DNA of 5,093 nucleotides from positions 1 through 5,093 of the forward strand of contig SFER01000154.1 in assembly GCA_004557195.1 (NCBI GenBank), read 5' to 3'. The notes below the pieces were generated by a model. It was not told where the DNA came from, did not search any database, and saw only the letters and a program-made list of their open reading frames with translations. The DNA is from Bacteroidales bacterium (GTDB taxonomy: Bacteria; Bacteroidota; Bacteroidia; Bacteroidales; Muribaculaceae). A program made the translations under genes and the position numbers. Positions 1 to 5,093 of this stretch are shown here, piece by piece. Within the stretch, counting starts at the first letter, position 1; every line of letters starts with the position of its first letter.

Positions 1-216
1 CAGAAGGCTGAGTTTGAGCTTTCGTTCGGGATAGCGGAGCGCATCAGTGAAGTTCTAAAGGCAAAGAACCTCACCCAAAAGGATTTTGCCCGGAAACTAC
101 ACAAGAGGGAGTCGGAAATATCCAAATGGTTGACCGGCAGACACAACTTCACCATGCAGACCATAGCTAAGATTGAAACGGCTTTAGGATGCAAGCTCAT
201 CAATATAGCCAAGTAA
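1..216 (+). CDS. XRE-family helix-turn-helix regulator, C-terminal part (5' end outside window)
   Basis: The first frame is open from base 1 to a TAA at 214-216, giving the last 71 residues of a small protein whose start lies before the window. The visible part is almost entirely one HTH_3/XRE (lambda Cro/C1-type) DNA-binding domain: an amphipathic helix (about residues 8-20), the turn-helix unit around NLTQKDFARKL, a recognition helix around RESEISKWLTGRHN, and the closing helix TMQTIAKIETALG. The ESEISKWLTGxHNFT pattern is typical of short Bacteroidetes XRE proteins, some of which are HigA-like antitoxins. The end, KLINIAK, comes directly after the domain, so there is no C-terminal effector domain. 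It is probably a DNA-binding repressor or antitoxin. Whether a toxin gene lies upstream cannot be seen here. It converges on recG, with 43 bases between the two stop codons. The family is confident; an antitoxin role is a guess. Confidence 0.85.
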   Translation, partial: QKAEFELSFGIAERISEVLKAKNLTQKDFARKLHKRESEISKWLTGRHNFTMQTIAKIETALGCKLINIAK

Positions 217-259
217 GATTTTTTATTTGTGCAGATTAACCAAATACGCCGTAGGTGGT

Positions 260-2356
260 TCAACTTATCAGGCTCCAGTTCACTGTTTTGTCGAACAGGA
301 AGTGGAGGTGGCGGTTGAGGCGGCTGTTCTCCGGCAAAGCGAGTTCGGGGTCTTTCTCCAAGAGGGCGGATGCTGTGTCGCGAGCCAGCTGGATAATCTG
401 TCCGTCGGTGGCGAGGTTGGAGATTTTGAGGTCGAAAGCAATTCCGCTCTGCTGAGTGCCCTCGAGGTCGCCCGGTCCGCGCCATTTCATGTCGGCTTCG
501 GCGATGAGAAATCCATCTGAAGTTTCGGTCATCAGTTCGAGACGCTGGCGGGTTTCTTTGGATATTTTGGGCTGAGACATGAGGATGCAATACGATTTGT
601 CGGCACCTCGACCCACACGGCCGCGCAACTGGTGGAGTTGCGCCAAGCCGAATCGCTCGGCATTCTCAATCACCATCACCGAGGCGTTGGGCACATTCAC
701 CCCCACCTCTATCACGGTGGTGGCAACCATGATTTGAGCCTCTCCCGAGACGAAAAGTTTCATTTGAAATTCCTTCTCGGCGGGTTTCATCTTGCCGTGA
801 ACGAAGCACACTTTGCGCGAGCGGAAAGTGTCGCAGATATATTCGTAGCCTTCTTCAAGGTTCTTTAAGTCAGATTTTTCGCTCTCGTGGATGAGCGGAT
901 ACACGATATAGACCTGTCGCCCGAGTTTCATTTGCTCCCCGATGAAGCGGTTCACAGCCTCTCGGTGGTTGTCGTAGCGGAGTAGGGTGGTAACCGGCGT
1001 GCGTCCCGGTGGGAGCTGGTCGATTACCGACACATCGAGGTCGCCATACACGGTCATGGCGAGGGTGCGCGGAATCGGTGTTGCTGTCATCACGAGCACA
1101 TGCGGCGGGGTGGTGTTCTTCTTCCATAATTTCGCGCGTTGCGCCACGCCGAAGCGGTGCTGCTCGTCGATGACCACCAGCCCAAGGTTGGCAAATCTCA
1201 CATTGTCTTCAATCACGGCGTGAGTGCCGATAAGGATGTCGAGCGAGCCGTCGAGGAGCATGGAGTGAATCTCGTCGCGGGCAGCTTTGCGAGTGCTGCC
1301 GGTGAGCAGTCTCACACTCACACCTATTTTCTCAGCCATAGCGCTGATGGTTTCGTAGTGCTGGGTGGCGAGGATTTCGGTAGGAGCCATTATGCAGCTC
1401 TGGAATCCGTTGCCGCAGGCTATGAGCATAATCATGAATGCCACGAGCGTTTTTCCGCTACCCACATCGCCCTGCAGCAGGCGGTTCATCTGTGTGCCGG
1501 TGTTCATCCCCTGGCGTATCTCCTTGATGACGCGTTTCTGCGCGTCGGTGAGAGGGAAGGGGAGGTGGTTGAAATAGAAATCGTTGAACTTCTCGCCCAC
1601 GGTGGTGAAGCGAAAGCCGGTGATTTTTGCGTTGCGCATTCGTGTGTAGCGCAATATGTTGAGTTGCAGGAAGAAAAGTTCCTCAAATTTCAGGCGGAAC
1701 TTGGCGCGGTTGAGCGCATCGAGCGAGGCGGGGCGGTGGATGTTGACGAGCGCTTCGTGCAGCCCCATAAGGTGGTGAGTTGCGATAATGTCGGGCGGAA
1801 GCGTCTCGGTGATGGTGCGAATGTTGGCGAGCAGAGTATCTACAAGTTGGCAGATATTGCGCGACACAAAGTAGCGGTTGCGCATCTTCTCCGTTACGTT
1901 ATACACCCCCTCAAAACCCTTCGCCTGTGTTGCGGGTCCCGCCTTTTCCATCTCGGGATGGGCAAAACTCAGCCTGTTGTTGAATATTGTGGGCTTGCCG
2001 AATACTACAAATTCCACTCCCGGCGGATACATCTCCACGACGCGGCGAATGTTGTTAAACCACACCAGTTCGGCGATTCCCGTTCCATCGCTGAACGCCG
2101 CAGTGAGGCGCTTGCGCATCCCCTCGCCGTGGGTGGAGTAGGAGATAATGCGTCCGCGAATTTGCAAGTACGGCATATCGCTCGAGGCTACAATGTCGCC
2201 GATATTGTAGATAGTGGAGCGATCGACATATCGAAACGGGAAATAGTAGAGCAGGTCGTAATAGGAGCGGATACCGAGCTCTTTTTCGAGAATCTCGGCA
2301 CGCTTCGGACCCACCCCATGGAGGTATTTAATATCTATTCGAGTGAGATTATTCAT
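260..2356 (-). CDS. recG: ATP-dependent DNA helicase RecG
   Basis: This is a superfamily 2 DNA translocase that remodels stalled replication forks, reverses them to Holliday junctions and unwinds R-loops and D-loops. I start it at the ATG at 2356 (698 aa, the usual RecG length), because relatives begin just before DIKYLxGVGPKRA. An in-frame ATG at 2383 would only add nine unrelated residues inside ispD. In this numbering the N-terminal helical and wedge/OB-fold region covers about residues 8-220. The helicase motifs are Walker A GDVGSGKT (296-303), motif Ia APTEILATQH (about 324-333), Walker B DEQH (397-400), TATPIPRT (about 424-431), motif V around TTVIEVGVNVP (about 546-556) and motif VI QLRGRVGRG (576-584). 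The RecG-specific TRG region WRGPGDLEGTQQSG follows at about 625-638. No key residue is missing. The start lies inside the end of ispD (8-base overlap), so translation is probably coupled and both share the ispD promoter. No convincing terminator follows the TGA. Confidence 0.98.
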   Translation of the reverse strand: MNNLTRIDIKYLHGVGPKRAEILEKELGIRSYYDLLYYFPFRYVDRSTIYNIGDIVASSDMPYLQIRGRIISYSTHGEGMRKRLTAAFSDGTGIAELVWFNNIRRVVEMYPPGVEFVVFGKPTIFNNRLSFAHPEMEKAGPATQAKGFEGVYNVTEKMRNRYFVSRNICQLVDTLLANIRTITETLPPDIIATHHLMGLHEALVNIHRPASLDALNRAKFRLKFEELFFLQLNILRYTRMRNAKITGFRFTTVGEKFNDFYFNHLPFPLTDAQKRVIKEIRQGMNTGTQMNRLLQGDVGSGKTLVAFMIMLIACGNGFQSCIMAPTEILATQHYETISAMAEKIGVSVRLLTGSTRKAARDEIHSMLLDGSLDILIGTHAVIEDNVRFANLGLVVIDEQHRFGVAQRAKLWKKNTTPPHVLVMTATPIPRTLAMTVYGDLDVSVIDQLPPGRTPVTTLLRYDNHREAVNRFIGEQMKLGRQVYIVYPLIHESEKSDLKNLEEGYEYICDTFRSRKVCFVHGKMKPAEKEFQMKLFVSGEAQIMVATTVIEVGVNVPNASVMVIENAERFGLAQLHQLRGRVGRGADKSYCILMSQPKISKETRQRLELMTETSDGFLIAEADMKWRGPGDLEGTQQSGIAFDLKISNLATDGQIIQLARDTASALLEKDPELALPENSRLNRHLHFLFDKTVNWSLIS

Positions 2357-3041
2357 CTTTCTTATTAATAATGAGTTGCGCAATGGCGAGGTCGGCAGGT
2401 CGGGTTATTTTGATATTTGTTGTGTCGCCATCGAATAGCGCTACTTTGTGCCCTGCAGCCTCCACCACCGAGGCGTCGTCGGTGAATAGCGGGGAGTATC
2501 CGCCCGAATAAGCCTCGCGGAGGAGCGATAGAGAGAAAGTTTGGGGCGTTTGTACGGCTCGAAGCGAAGCGCGGTCGAGAGCCATCGAGGAGCCGTCGGC
2601 GGTTATCTGCCTCACCGAGTCGGTAACCTCCACCACCGGTATCGCGCTCCCGGCGGCGGCTGCGGTGGTAAACGAGTCGCGAATCACACGCTCGCTCACC
2701 AGCGGGCGCACTCCGTCGTGCACCGCCACGATGGCGTTGTCGCTGTCGATAGAGTCGAGTCCGTTTTTCACCGATGCGTAGCGCGAGTCGCCACCCGCCA
2801 CAACACGATGGGCTATTTCGAAGCGATTCTCGGCGCAAAGCGAGAGCCAGAACTCTTGCTGCGATTGCGGCAGCACCACAATCACCTCGATGCCGGGGAT
2901 GGTAGCGGCAAATTTCTCGATGGTGTGCATGAGCACCGGTTTTCCGGCGAGCGGCAAAAACTGTTTGGGTAGTTGTGAGCCGAAGCGTGTGCCGGAGCCT
3001 CCGGCAACGATTATCACATATTTTTTCAACTCCTCGTTCAT
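2349..3041 (-). CDS. ispD: 2-C-methyl-D-erythritol 4-phosphate cytidylyltransferase (IspD)
   Basis: This cytosolic enzyme of the MEP isoprenoid pathway joins CTP and 2-C-methyl-D-erythritol 4-phosphate to give CDP-methylerythritol and pyrophosphate. The protein is 230 aa, normal for the family. The CTP-binding loop AGGSGTRFGSQLPKQF is at 13-28, with Arg19 and Lys26 matching the catalytic Arg20 and Lys27 of the E. coli enzyme. GGDSRYASVKNGL is at 83-95, VHDGVRP at 107-113, LRAVQTPQTF at 160-169 and NIKITRPADL at 209-218, where Lys211 matches E. coli Lys213. I chose the ATG at 3041. The longer frame opening at 3092 adds 17 residues that fit no homolog, and it would start inside the promoter at 3061-3093. 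There is no clear Shine-Dalgarno, as is usual in Bacteroidetes. It is first gene of a two-gene unit with recG. The closest alternative in the same fold, TarI/IspD-like cytidylyltransferases of wall polymers, is less likely given the operon. Confidence 0.97.
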   Translation of the reverse strand: MNEELKKYVIIVAGGSGTRFGSQLPKQFLPLAGKPVLMHTIEKFAATIPGIEVIVVLPQSQQEFWLSLCAENRFEIAHRVVAGGDSRYASVKNGLDSIDSDNAIVAVHDGVRPLVSERVIRDSFTTAAAAGSAIPVVEVTDSVRQITADGSSMALDRASLRAVQTPQTFSLSLLREAYSGGYSPLFTDDASVVEAAGHKVALFDGDTTNIKITRPADLAIAQLIINKKDE

Positions 3042-3060
3042 ATCATAGCTATTATTCACT

Positions 3061-3093
3061 GCAAATATACTGATTCTCCCTCCAAGAAGCAAA
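3061..3093 (-). promoter_or_regulatory. Bacteroidetes-type promoter of ispD-recG
   Basis: Read on the minus strand, TTTG (3093-3090) is followed by a 20-base spacer and TATATTTGC (3069-3061). This is an exact match to the sigma-ABfr consensus TTTG-N19/20-TAnnTTTG. Transcription would start a few bases downstream, near 3056, leaving a leader of about 15 bases before the ispD ATG at 3041. This site decides the ispD start, because the upstream ATG at 3092 falls within the -33 element. Confidence 0.75.
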
Positions 3094-3140
3094 TTTTTTG
3101 AGCGTTACTCAATTTTTCTTTCCTTTAAAATATGATGTAT

Positions 3141-3178
3141 CATAAAAAAGGGGCTACCTTTGTAGTCCCTTTTTTATG
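3141..3178. terminator. Strong bidirectional rho-independent terminator
   Basis: A 17-base-pair stem with one G-U pair and a CTTT loop: left arm 3141-3157 (CATAAAAAAGGGGCTAC), loop 3158-3161, right arm 3162-3178 (GTAGTCCCTTTTTTATG). The GC core is flanked by six A on one side and six T on the other, so it can terminate in both directions. On the minus strand it would stop transcripts from lpxH or from the gap before they reach the ispD promoter about 50 bases further on. The plus strand across its loop also reads TACCTTTG (3155-3162), a match to the -7 promoter element. Confidence 0.85.
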
Positions 3179-3230
3179 GTCTTCAAGCAGGTATAACTTT
3201 TTAAGGTAAAAAAGATTGTTTTAGGTTTAC
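3141..3230 (-). ncRNA. Candidate small RNA of about 90 nt
   Basis: A transcript is outlined by a promoter-like site (TTTG-N20-GATATTTGC, 3266-3234) and the strong terminator at 3178-3141, giving about 85-90 nt. It holds no ATG-led reading frame. The body is AU-rich and mostly unstructured up to the terminal hairpin, which is the layout of many base-pairing sRNAs. I do not recognise it as a known RNA family. The end points are inferred. The alternative is that this is only the tail of the lpxH transcript. One copy of the 23/24-base direct repeat (3198-3220) lies in its 5' half. Confidence 0.3.
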
Positions 3231-3233
3231 GGT

Positions 3234-3266
3234 GCAAATATCACCATTGTTTTTTATATGACCAAA
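3234..3266 (-). promoter_or_regulatory. Promoter-like site inside the gap
   Basis: On the minus strand, TTTG (3266-3263) is followed by exactly 20 bases and GATATTTGC (3242-3234). The spacing equals that of the ispD promoter, and the -7 box differs from TAnnTTTG only at its first base (G for T). No protein gene follows before the ispD promoter, so if active it would drive a short untranslated RNA ending at 3141-3178. Confidence 0.4.
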
Positions 3267-3267
3267 C

Positions 3268-3295
3268 AAAAAAACATGTTATAAAATATGTTTTT
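3268..3295 (-). terminator. AT-rich hairpin, possible weak terminator of lpxH
   Basis: An inverted repeat with 11-base arms (3270-3280 and 3285-3295), one G-U pair and an ATAA loop. Read on the minus strand, the second arm runs into seven T. It lies about 240 bases after the lpxH stop. The stem is nearly all A-T, so it would be weak on its own; the hairpin at 3141-3178 is far stronger. Confidence 0.3.
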
Positions 3296-3343
3296 AAGGA
3301 AAATAAAGATTGTTACTTGTGTTAATTTCGATGTAAAATACTG

Positions 3344-3526
3344 AAAAACATACCCTTAATCATTAAAAATGCCATTTTTCAACTCTTCGCCGTGACTTGT
3401 TATTTTAAGATTTTTTTAGAGAAAAACGTAATCAAAACCCTATATTGTAGCCGATTTTTTTGTAATCTTCGACAGATTTTTGCCGCCGAAAGTCATCTTT
3501 TCTTACATTTTGTAAAAATTAAGGGT
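3344..3526 (-). ncRNA. Candidate structured RNA with complementary ends (about 180 nt)
   Basis: The ends of this stretch are perfect complements: ACCCTTAAT at 3352-3360 and ATTAAGGGT at 3518-3526. Nested inside, on the minus strand, AAAAUG (3511-3506) can pair with CAUUUU (3378-3373), and UGACUU (3495-3490) with AAGUCA (3398-3393). This gives a closing stem, a short internal loop, a second stem, an asymmetric bubble and a further stem, topped by a weakly structured loop of about 90 nt. A -7 box (3535-3527) abuts the 5' end, and five T follow the 3' arm (3348-3344). The general layout recalls 6S RNA, but I cannot match conserved 6S bases, and short A-T pairings arise easily by chance here. Confidence 0.2.
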
Positions 3527-3535
3527 GCAAAAATA
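3527..3535 (-). promoter_or_regulatory. Possible -7 promoter element just past lpxH
   Basis: The minus strand reads TATTTTTGC and continues ACCC, an exact match to the Bacteroidetes -7 consensus TAnnTTTG. No TTTG lies at the proper distance upstream; the nearest is ATTG 16 bases away, inside the end of lpxH. It sits directly before the candidate structured RNA. Chance occurrence in AT-rich DNA is quite possible. Confidence 0.25.
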
Positions 3536-3538
3536 TGC

Positions 3539-4282
3539 TTATTTTGAATAGCAATCGAGACGCATGGTTTTGCCGTCGAATTCGGCATAGGAGAACAGGT
3601 TTATCCAATCGCCCAAAATTATGAGGCTTGAATCGGGCGCCACCTCGATGCGCTCCAGGCAATGGATGTGCCCGAACACGAAATAATCGACGTGGCTTGC
3701 GGCATTATACTCTTTTGCGAAATCGAGCAAGGATTGCTTGCCGCGCTCAATCACCTTCTCTATATCGGTGTGGCTGCGGCGGCTGTGCGATGACCAGCTG
3801 TGGGCAAAAGGCACTGTCCAGCGCGGGTGGATTGCCGAGAACAATTTCTGTGCCACACGATTGCGAAACAGCGAGCGGATGAAGCGGAACGATTTTTTGC
3901 GTTTCCCCACTCCGTCACCATGCCCGAGGAAGAAGCGTTTCCCGTCGATTTCTTTCACCATGTTTCCGTCCACCACCTTCACTCCGAGTTCCTGAGGAAG
4001 ATAGTCGAAAATCCAGATGTCGTGGTTGCCGATAAACCAATACACCTCCACACCGCTGTCGGCGAGTTCGGCAATCTTTCCGAAAAAGCGCGAAAAGCCG
4101 CGAGGCACCACATAGCGATATTCATACCAGTAGTCGAGCACATCGCCCATGAGATAAAGGGCTTTAGCCTTGTGTTTTATCTCGTCGAGCCATGCTACCA
4201 CATGGCGCTGGTGGTCGATGGGCGAGGGGATGTACTTCGCTCCAAGGTGCAGGTCGGATATGAAATAGGTGCGCTTCTCCAT
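3539..4282 (-). CDS. lpxH: UDP-2,3-diacylglucosamine diphosphatase (LpxH)
   Basis: This enzyme cleaves UDP-2,3-diacylglucosamine to UMP and lipid X at the inner face of the cytoplasmic membrane, the fourth step of lipid A synthesis. The protein is 247 aa from the ATG at 4282. A longer frame opening at 4330 overlaps the preceding gene and adds 16 residues that do not look like the family. All motifs of the calcineurin-like metallophosphoesterase fold are present: DLHLG (10-14), GDVLD (46-50), GNHD (85-88), GHGD (120-123) and GHIH (204-207). These supply Asp10, His12, Asp47, Asn86, His121, His205 and His207 for the two-metal (Mn) centre. The basic segment 126-170, with RKKSFRFIRSLFRNR and the SSHSRRSH stretch, fits the helical lid that holds the acyl chains. 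It starts 13 bases after the stop of the DUF59 gene, so the two are probably co-transcribed. A general metallophosphoesterase is the alternative; the lid argues for LpxH. Confidence 0.93.
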   Translation of the reverse strand: MEKRTYFISDLHLGAKYIPSPIDHQRHVVAWLDEIKHKAKALYLMGDVLDYWYEYRYVVPRGFSRFFGKIAELADSGVEVYWFIGNHDIWIFDYLPQELGVKVVDGNMVKEIDGKRFFLGHGDGVGKRKKSFRFIRSLFRNRVAQKLFSAIHPRWTVPFAHSWSSHSRRSHTDIEKVIERGKQSLLDFAKEYNAASHVDYFVFGHIHCLERIEVAPDSSLIILGDWINLFSYAEFDGKTMRLDCYSK

Positions 4283-4295
4283 TACATTCGGCGGT

Positions 4296-4610
4296 TTAGA
4301 GTAATCCGAGTTCGAGTTTTGCCTCCTCACTCATCATGTCTTGGTTCCATTCAGGCTCGAAAACAAACTTGATGTCGGCGCTTTTCACCTCGTCGATGCT
4401 TTCCACCTTCATGCGCACATCCTCCATGATGAATTCCGATGCGGGGCAACTCGGAGCGGTGAAAGTCATGTCGATGTGCACACACATGTTGTCATCCACC
4501 TCGATGTTATACACCAATCCCAAGTCGTAGATGTTGACGGGAATCTCCGGGTCATAGACCGTGCGGAGCATATCCACTATTTTTTCTTCTATTGTTTTTT
4601 CGTTTTCCAT
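4296..4610 (-). CDS. DUF59/MIP18-family Fe-S cluster assembly protein (SufT/PaaD/YitW-like)
   Basis: A 104-residue single-domain MIP18 (DUF59) protein. The signature DPEIPVNIYDLGLVY is at 20-34 and the conserved cysteine (Cys55) sits in TAPSCPASEF (51-60). The typical end FEPEWNQDMMSEEAKLELG is at about 84-102. Family members (SufT, PaaD, and the eukaryotic CIA protein MIP18) help to mature iron-sulfur proteins in the cytosol; the single-domain form is common beside or apart from suf genes in Bacteroidetes. Serine before the cysteine, where Gly or Asn is more usual, is a mild variation. No suf genes are visible, so I give no symbol. The start at 4610 keeps the acidic N-terminal helix found in relatives. 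It is first gene of the unit with lpxH, and a -7 promoter box ends only three bases before its ATG, hinting at a leaderless mRNA. Confidence 0.9.
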   Translation of the reverse strand: MENEKTIEEKIVDMLRTVYDPEIPVNIYDLGLVYNIEVDDNMCVHIDMTFTAPSCPASEFIMEDVRMKVESIDEVKSADIKFVFEPEWNQDMMSEEAKLELGLL

Positions 4611-4613
4611 GCC

Positions 4614-4622
4614 GCAAAGATA
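4614..4622 (-). promoter_or_regulatory. -7 promoter element of the DUF59-lpxH unit
   Basis: The minus strand reads TATCTTTGC, a perfect Bacteroidetes -7 box, followed by GGC and then the ATG at 4610. No TTTG is seen 19-21 bases upstream, so the -33 part is poor. If used, transcription would start at or within a few bases of the start codon. Confidence 0.5.
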
Positions 4623-4739
4623 AACAAAATTAATGAGATTTGCCCCTGTTGCTCACAACTCTTTCATTTTCTCTATGTCTGTCGGCTGATAGCAGACCAA
4701 GCGAAAATGCGTTTTTTTGTATCGAAAGCGGTGAAATAA

Positions 4740-4771
4740 ATTGGTGAGTTTCATATAAATATTACATTTGC
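4740..4771 (+). promoter_or_regulatory. Promoter of the right-edge gene
   Basis: ATTG (4740-4743), a 19-base spacer and TACATTTGC (4763-4771) match the Bacteroidetes consensus TTTG-N19-TAnnTTTG with one mismatch in the -33 part. Transcription would start near 4775, leaving an A-rich leader of about 37 bases before the ATG at 4812, a common arrangement in this phylum. Confidence 0.65.
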
Positions 4772-4811
4772 AAAGACAAAAAATCACCATAAATCTAAAA
4801 ACCAAATAATT

Positions 4812-5093
4812 ATGGAAGAAGAAGTTATACTCAAGGTTGTGGTAAAAAAAGACCGATGGGTGGCATACGGTCCCGGTTCCGAGGAAAAATATGCTGTTGA
4901 GCAGGTGGCGAAGGTGGGCGGTTTTCCACAGAAGTTCTTTCCAACACTATGGATAAAAGAAATACACGAGGATAGAATCGTGATTTCCGATGGCGCTGAT
5001 GGACCGGAACAGGTGCTAACCCCACATAGTTCGGTGATGTTCGATTACGAAGTGGAAGGACGAAAGTGGAGCGATGGTTGCGTGTGCGACGGC
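4812..5093 (+). CDS. Hypothetical protein, N-terminal 94 residues (3' end outside window)
   Basis: The frame opens at the ATG at 4812 and stays open to the last base, giving 94 residues. I do not recognise the family. It starts MEEEVILKVVVKKDRWVAYG and has no signal peptide or membrane segment, so it is probably cytosolic. Alternating hydrophobic and charged residues (EVILKVVVKK, RWVAYG, DRIVISD, SVMFDYEVEG) suggest a mostly beta-strand fold. It is rich in Glu and Asp. Two cysteines lie close together at 90 and 92 (CVCDG), right at the edge, so metal binding cannot be judged. Support for it being real comes from the promoter at 4740-4771, the A-rich leader, the lack of stops and sensible codon use. 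It is divergent from the DUF59-lpxH unit and so has its own promoter. Confidence 0.75.
   Translation, partial: MEEEVILKVVVKKDRWVAYGPGSEEKYAVEQVAKVGGFPQKFFPTLWIKEIHEDRIVISDGADGPEQVLTPHSSVMFDYEVEGRKWSDGCVCDG

Larger units (their letters stand above)
3198..3314. repeat. Imperfect direct repeat, two copies of 23-24 bases
   Basis: Copy one is at 3198-3220 and copy two at 3291-3314. Both begin TTTTTAAGG and end AAAGATTGTT, differing by one substitution and one inserted base. They are 93 bases apart (start to start), and sequence on either side does not match. This could be a small local duplication, a repeated protein-binding site, or chance similarity in AT-rich DNA. Confidence 0.4.
3094..3538. 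other. AT-rich non-coding gap of 445 bases between ispD promoter and lpxH stop
   Basis: No frame here gives a protein of believable length or composition. The longest thing seen is a 17-codon minus-strand frame near 3370. Base composition is strongly AT-rich, in contrast to the flanking genes. The stretch contains a strong terminator hairpin (3141-3178), AT-rich inverted repeats (3270-3295 and 3365-3379), an imperfect direct repeat (3198-3220 and 3291-3314), and two promoter-like sites pointing left (3234-3266 and 3527-3535). It is long for a gap between co-oriented genes in this window, which suggests an untranslated RNA or a long lpxH 3' untranslated region. Confidence 0.8.

Noticed and set aside
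180..230. Possible terminator of the XRE gene (GGCT...AGCC followed by T6)
   Set aside because: Four-base arms with a 23-base loop inside the coding end; too weak to support.
1139..2368. Plus-strand open frame of 409 codons antisense to recG
   Set aside because: It lies wholly opposite recG, whose motifs are all intact. The translation looks like no protein family and there is no promoter or isolated coding signal; long antisense frames are expected opposite GC-rich coding DNA.
2365..2838. Arg-rich minus-strand frame of 157 codons overlapping ispD in another frame
   Set aside because: It is a frame-shifted shadow of ispD; its composition (very high Arg) is typical of out-of-frame reading.
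3310..3373. Minus-strand micro-ORF of 17 codons (starting MAFLMIKGMFF) in the gap
   Set aside because: Too short, no ribosome binding signal, and inside an AT-rich hairpin region; chance is the simplest explanation.
3800..4372. Plus-strand open frame of 190 codons opposite lpxH
   Set aside because: It is antisense to a gene with a full set of metallophosphoesterase motifs; low-complexity His/Val-rich translation with no recognisable domain.
4677..4697. Inverted repeat GTCTG...CAGAC in the divergent intergenic region
   Set aside because: Only five bases per arm with an 11-base spacer; not strong enough to call an operator or terminator.
4831..5025. Minus-strand open frame of 64 codons opposite the right-edge gene
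   Set aside because: The plus-strand frame has a better promoter, leader and composition; the minus frame is Pro/Arg-rich and looks like a shadow.

Overview
The window looks like an ordinary stretch of a Bacteroidales chromosome, possibly Muribaculaceae or a related gut lineage. I base this on the protein families and their pairing (IspD next to RecG, LpxH next to a DUF59 protein), on the lack of clear Shine-Dalgarno sequences, and on several matches to the Bacteroidetes sigma-ABfr promoter (TTTG, about 20 bases, then TAnnTTTG). Coding DNA is moderately GC-rich, while the gaps are very AT-rich. The family-level placement is inference.

Layout from left to right. Positions 1-216 hold the 3' end of a plus-strand XRE/HTH_3 regulator, probably a HigA-like antitoxin or a stand-alone repressor. 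It converges on a minus-strand pair read from 3041 down to 260: ispD (isoprenoid precursor synthesis) and recG (replication-fork and recombination helicase), which overlap by 8 bases and share one good promoter at 3061-3093. A 445-base AT-rich gap (3094-3538) has no credible protein gene. It does hold a strong bidirectional hairpin terminator, AT-rich inverted repeats, a 23/24-base direct repeat and two promoter-like sites pointing left. A second minus-strand pair follows: a DUF59/MIP18 iron-sulfur assembly protein (4296-4610) and lpxH (3539-4282), a lipid A enzyme, separated by 13 bases. A divergent intergenic region of about 200 bases separates this pair from a plus-strand gene of unknown function that starts at 4812, has a good promoter, and runs off the right edge.

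The four complete genes are housekeeping genes: isoprenoids, fork rescue, lipid A and Fe-S assembly. I see no mobile element, CRISPR array, tRNA, rRNA or defence system. The most interesting part is the 3094-3538 gap. There, a promoter-like site with ideal spacing (3234-3266) followed by a strong terminator (3141-3178) outlines a possible small RNA of about 90 nt. A second, weaker promoter-like site abuts a segment of about 180 nt whose two ends are complementary, a general layout like that of 6S RNA. Both are hypotheses from sequence reading only.
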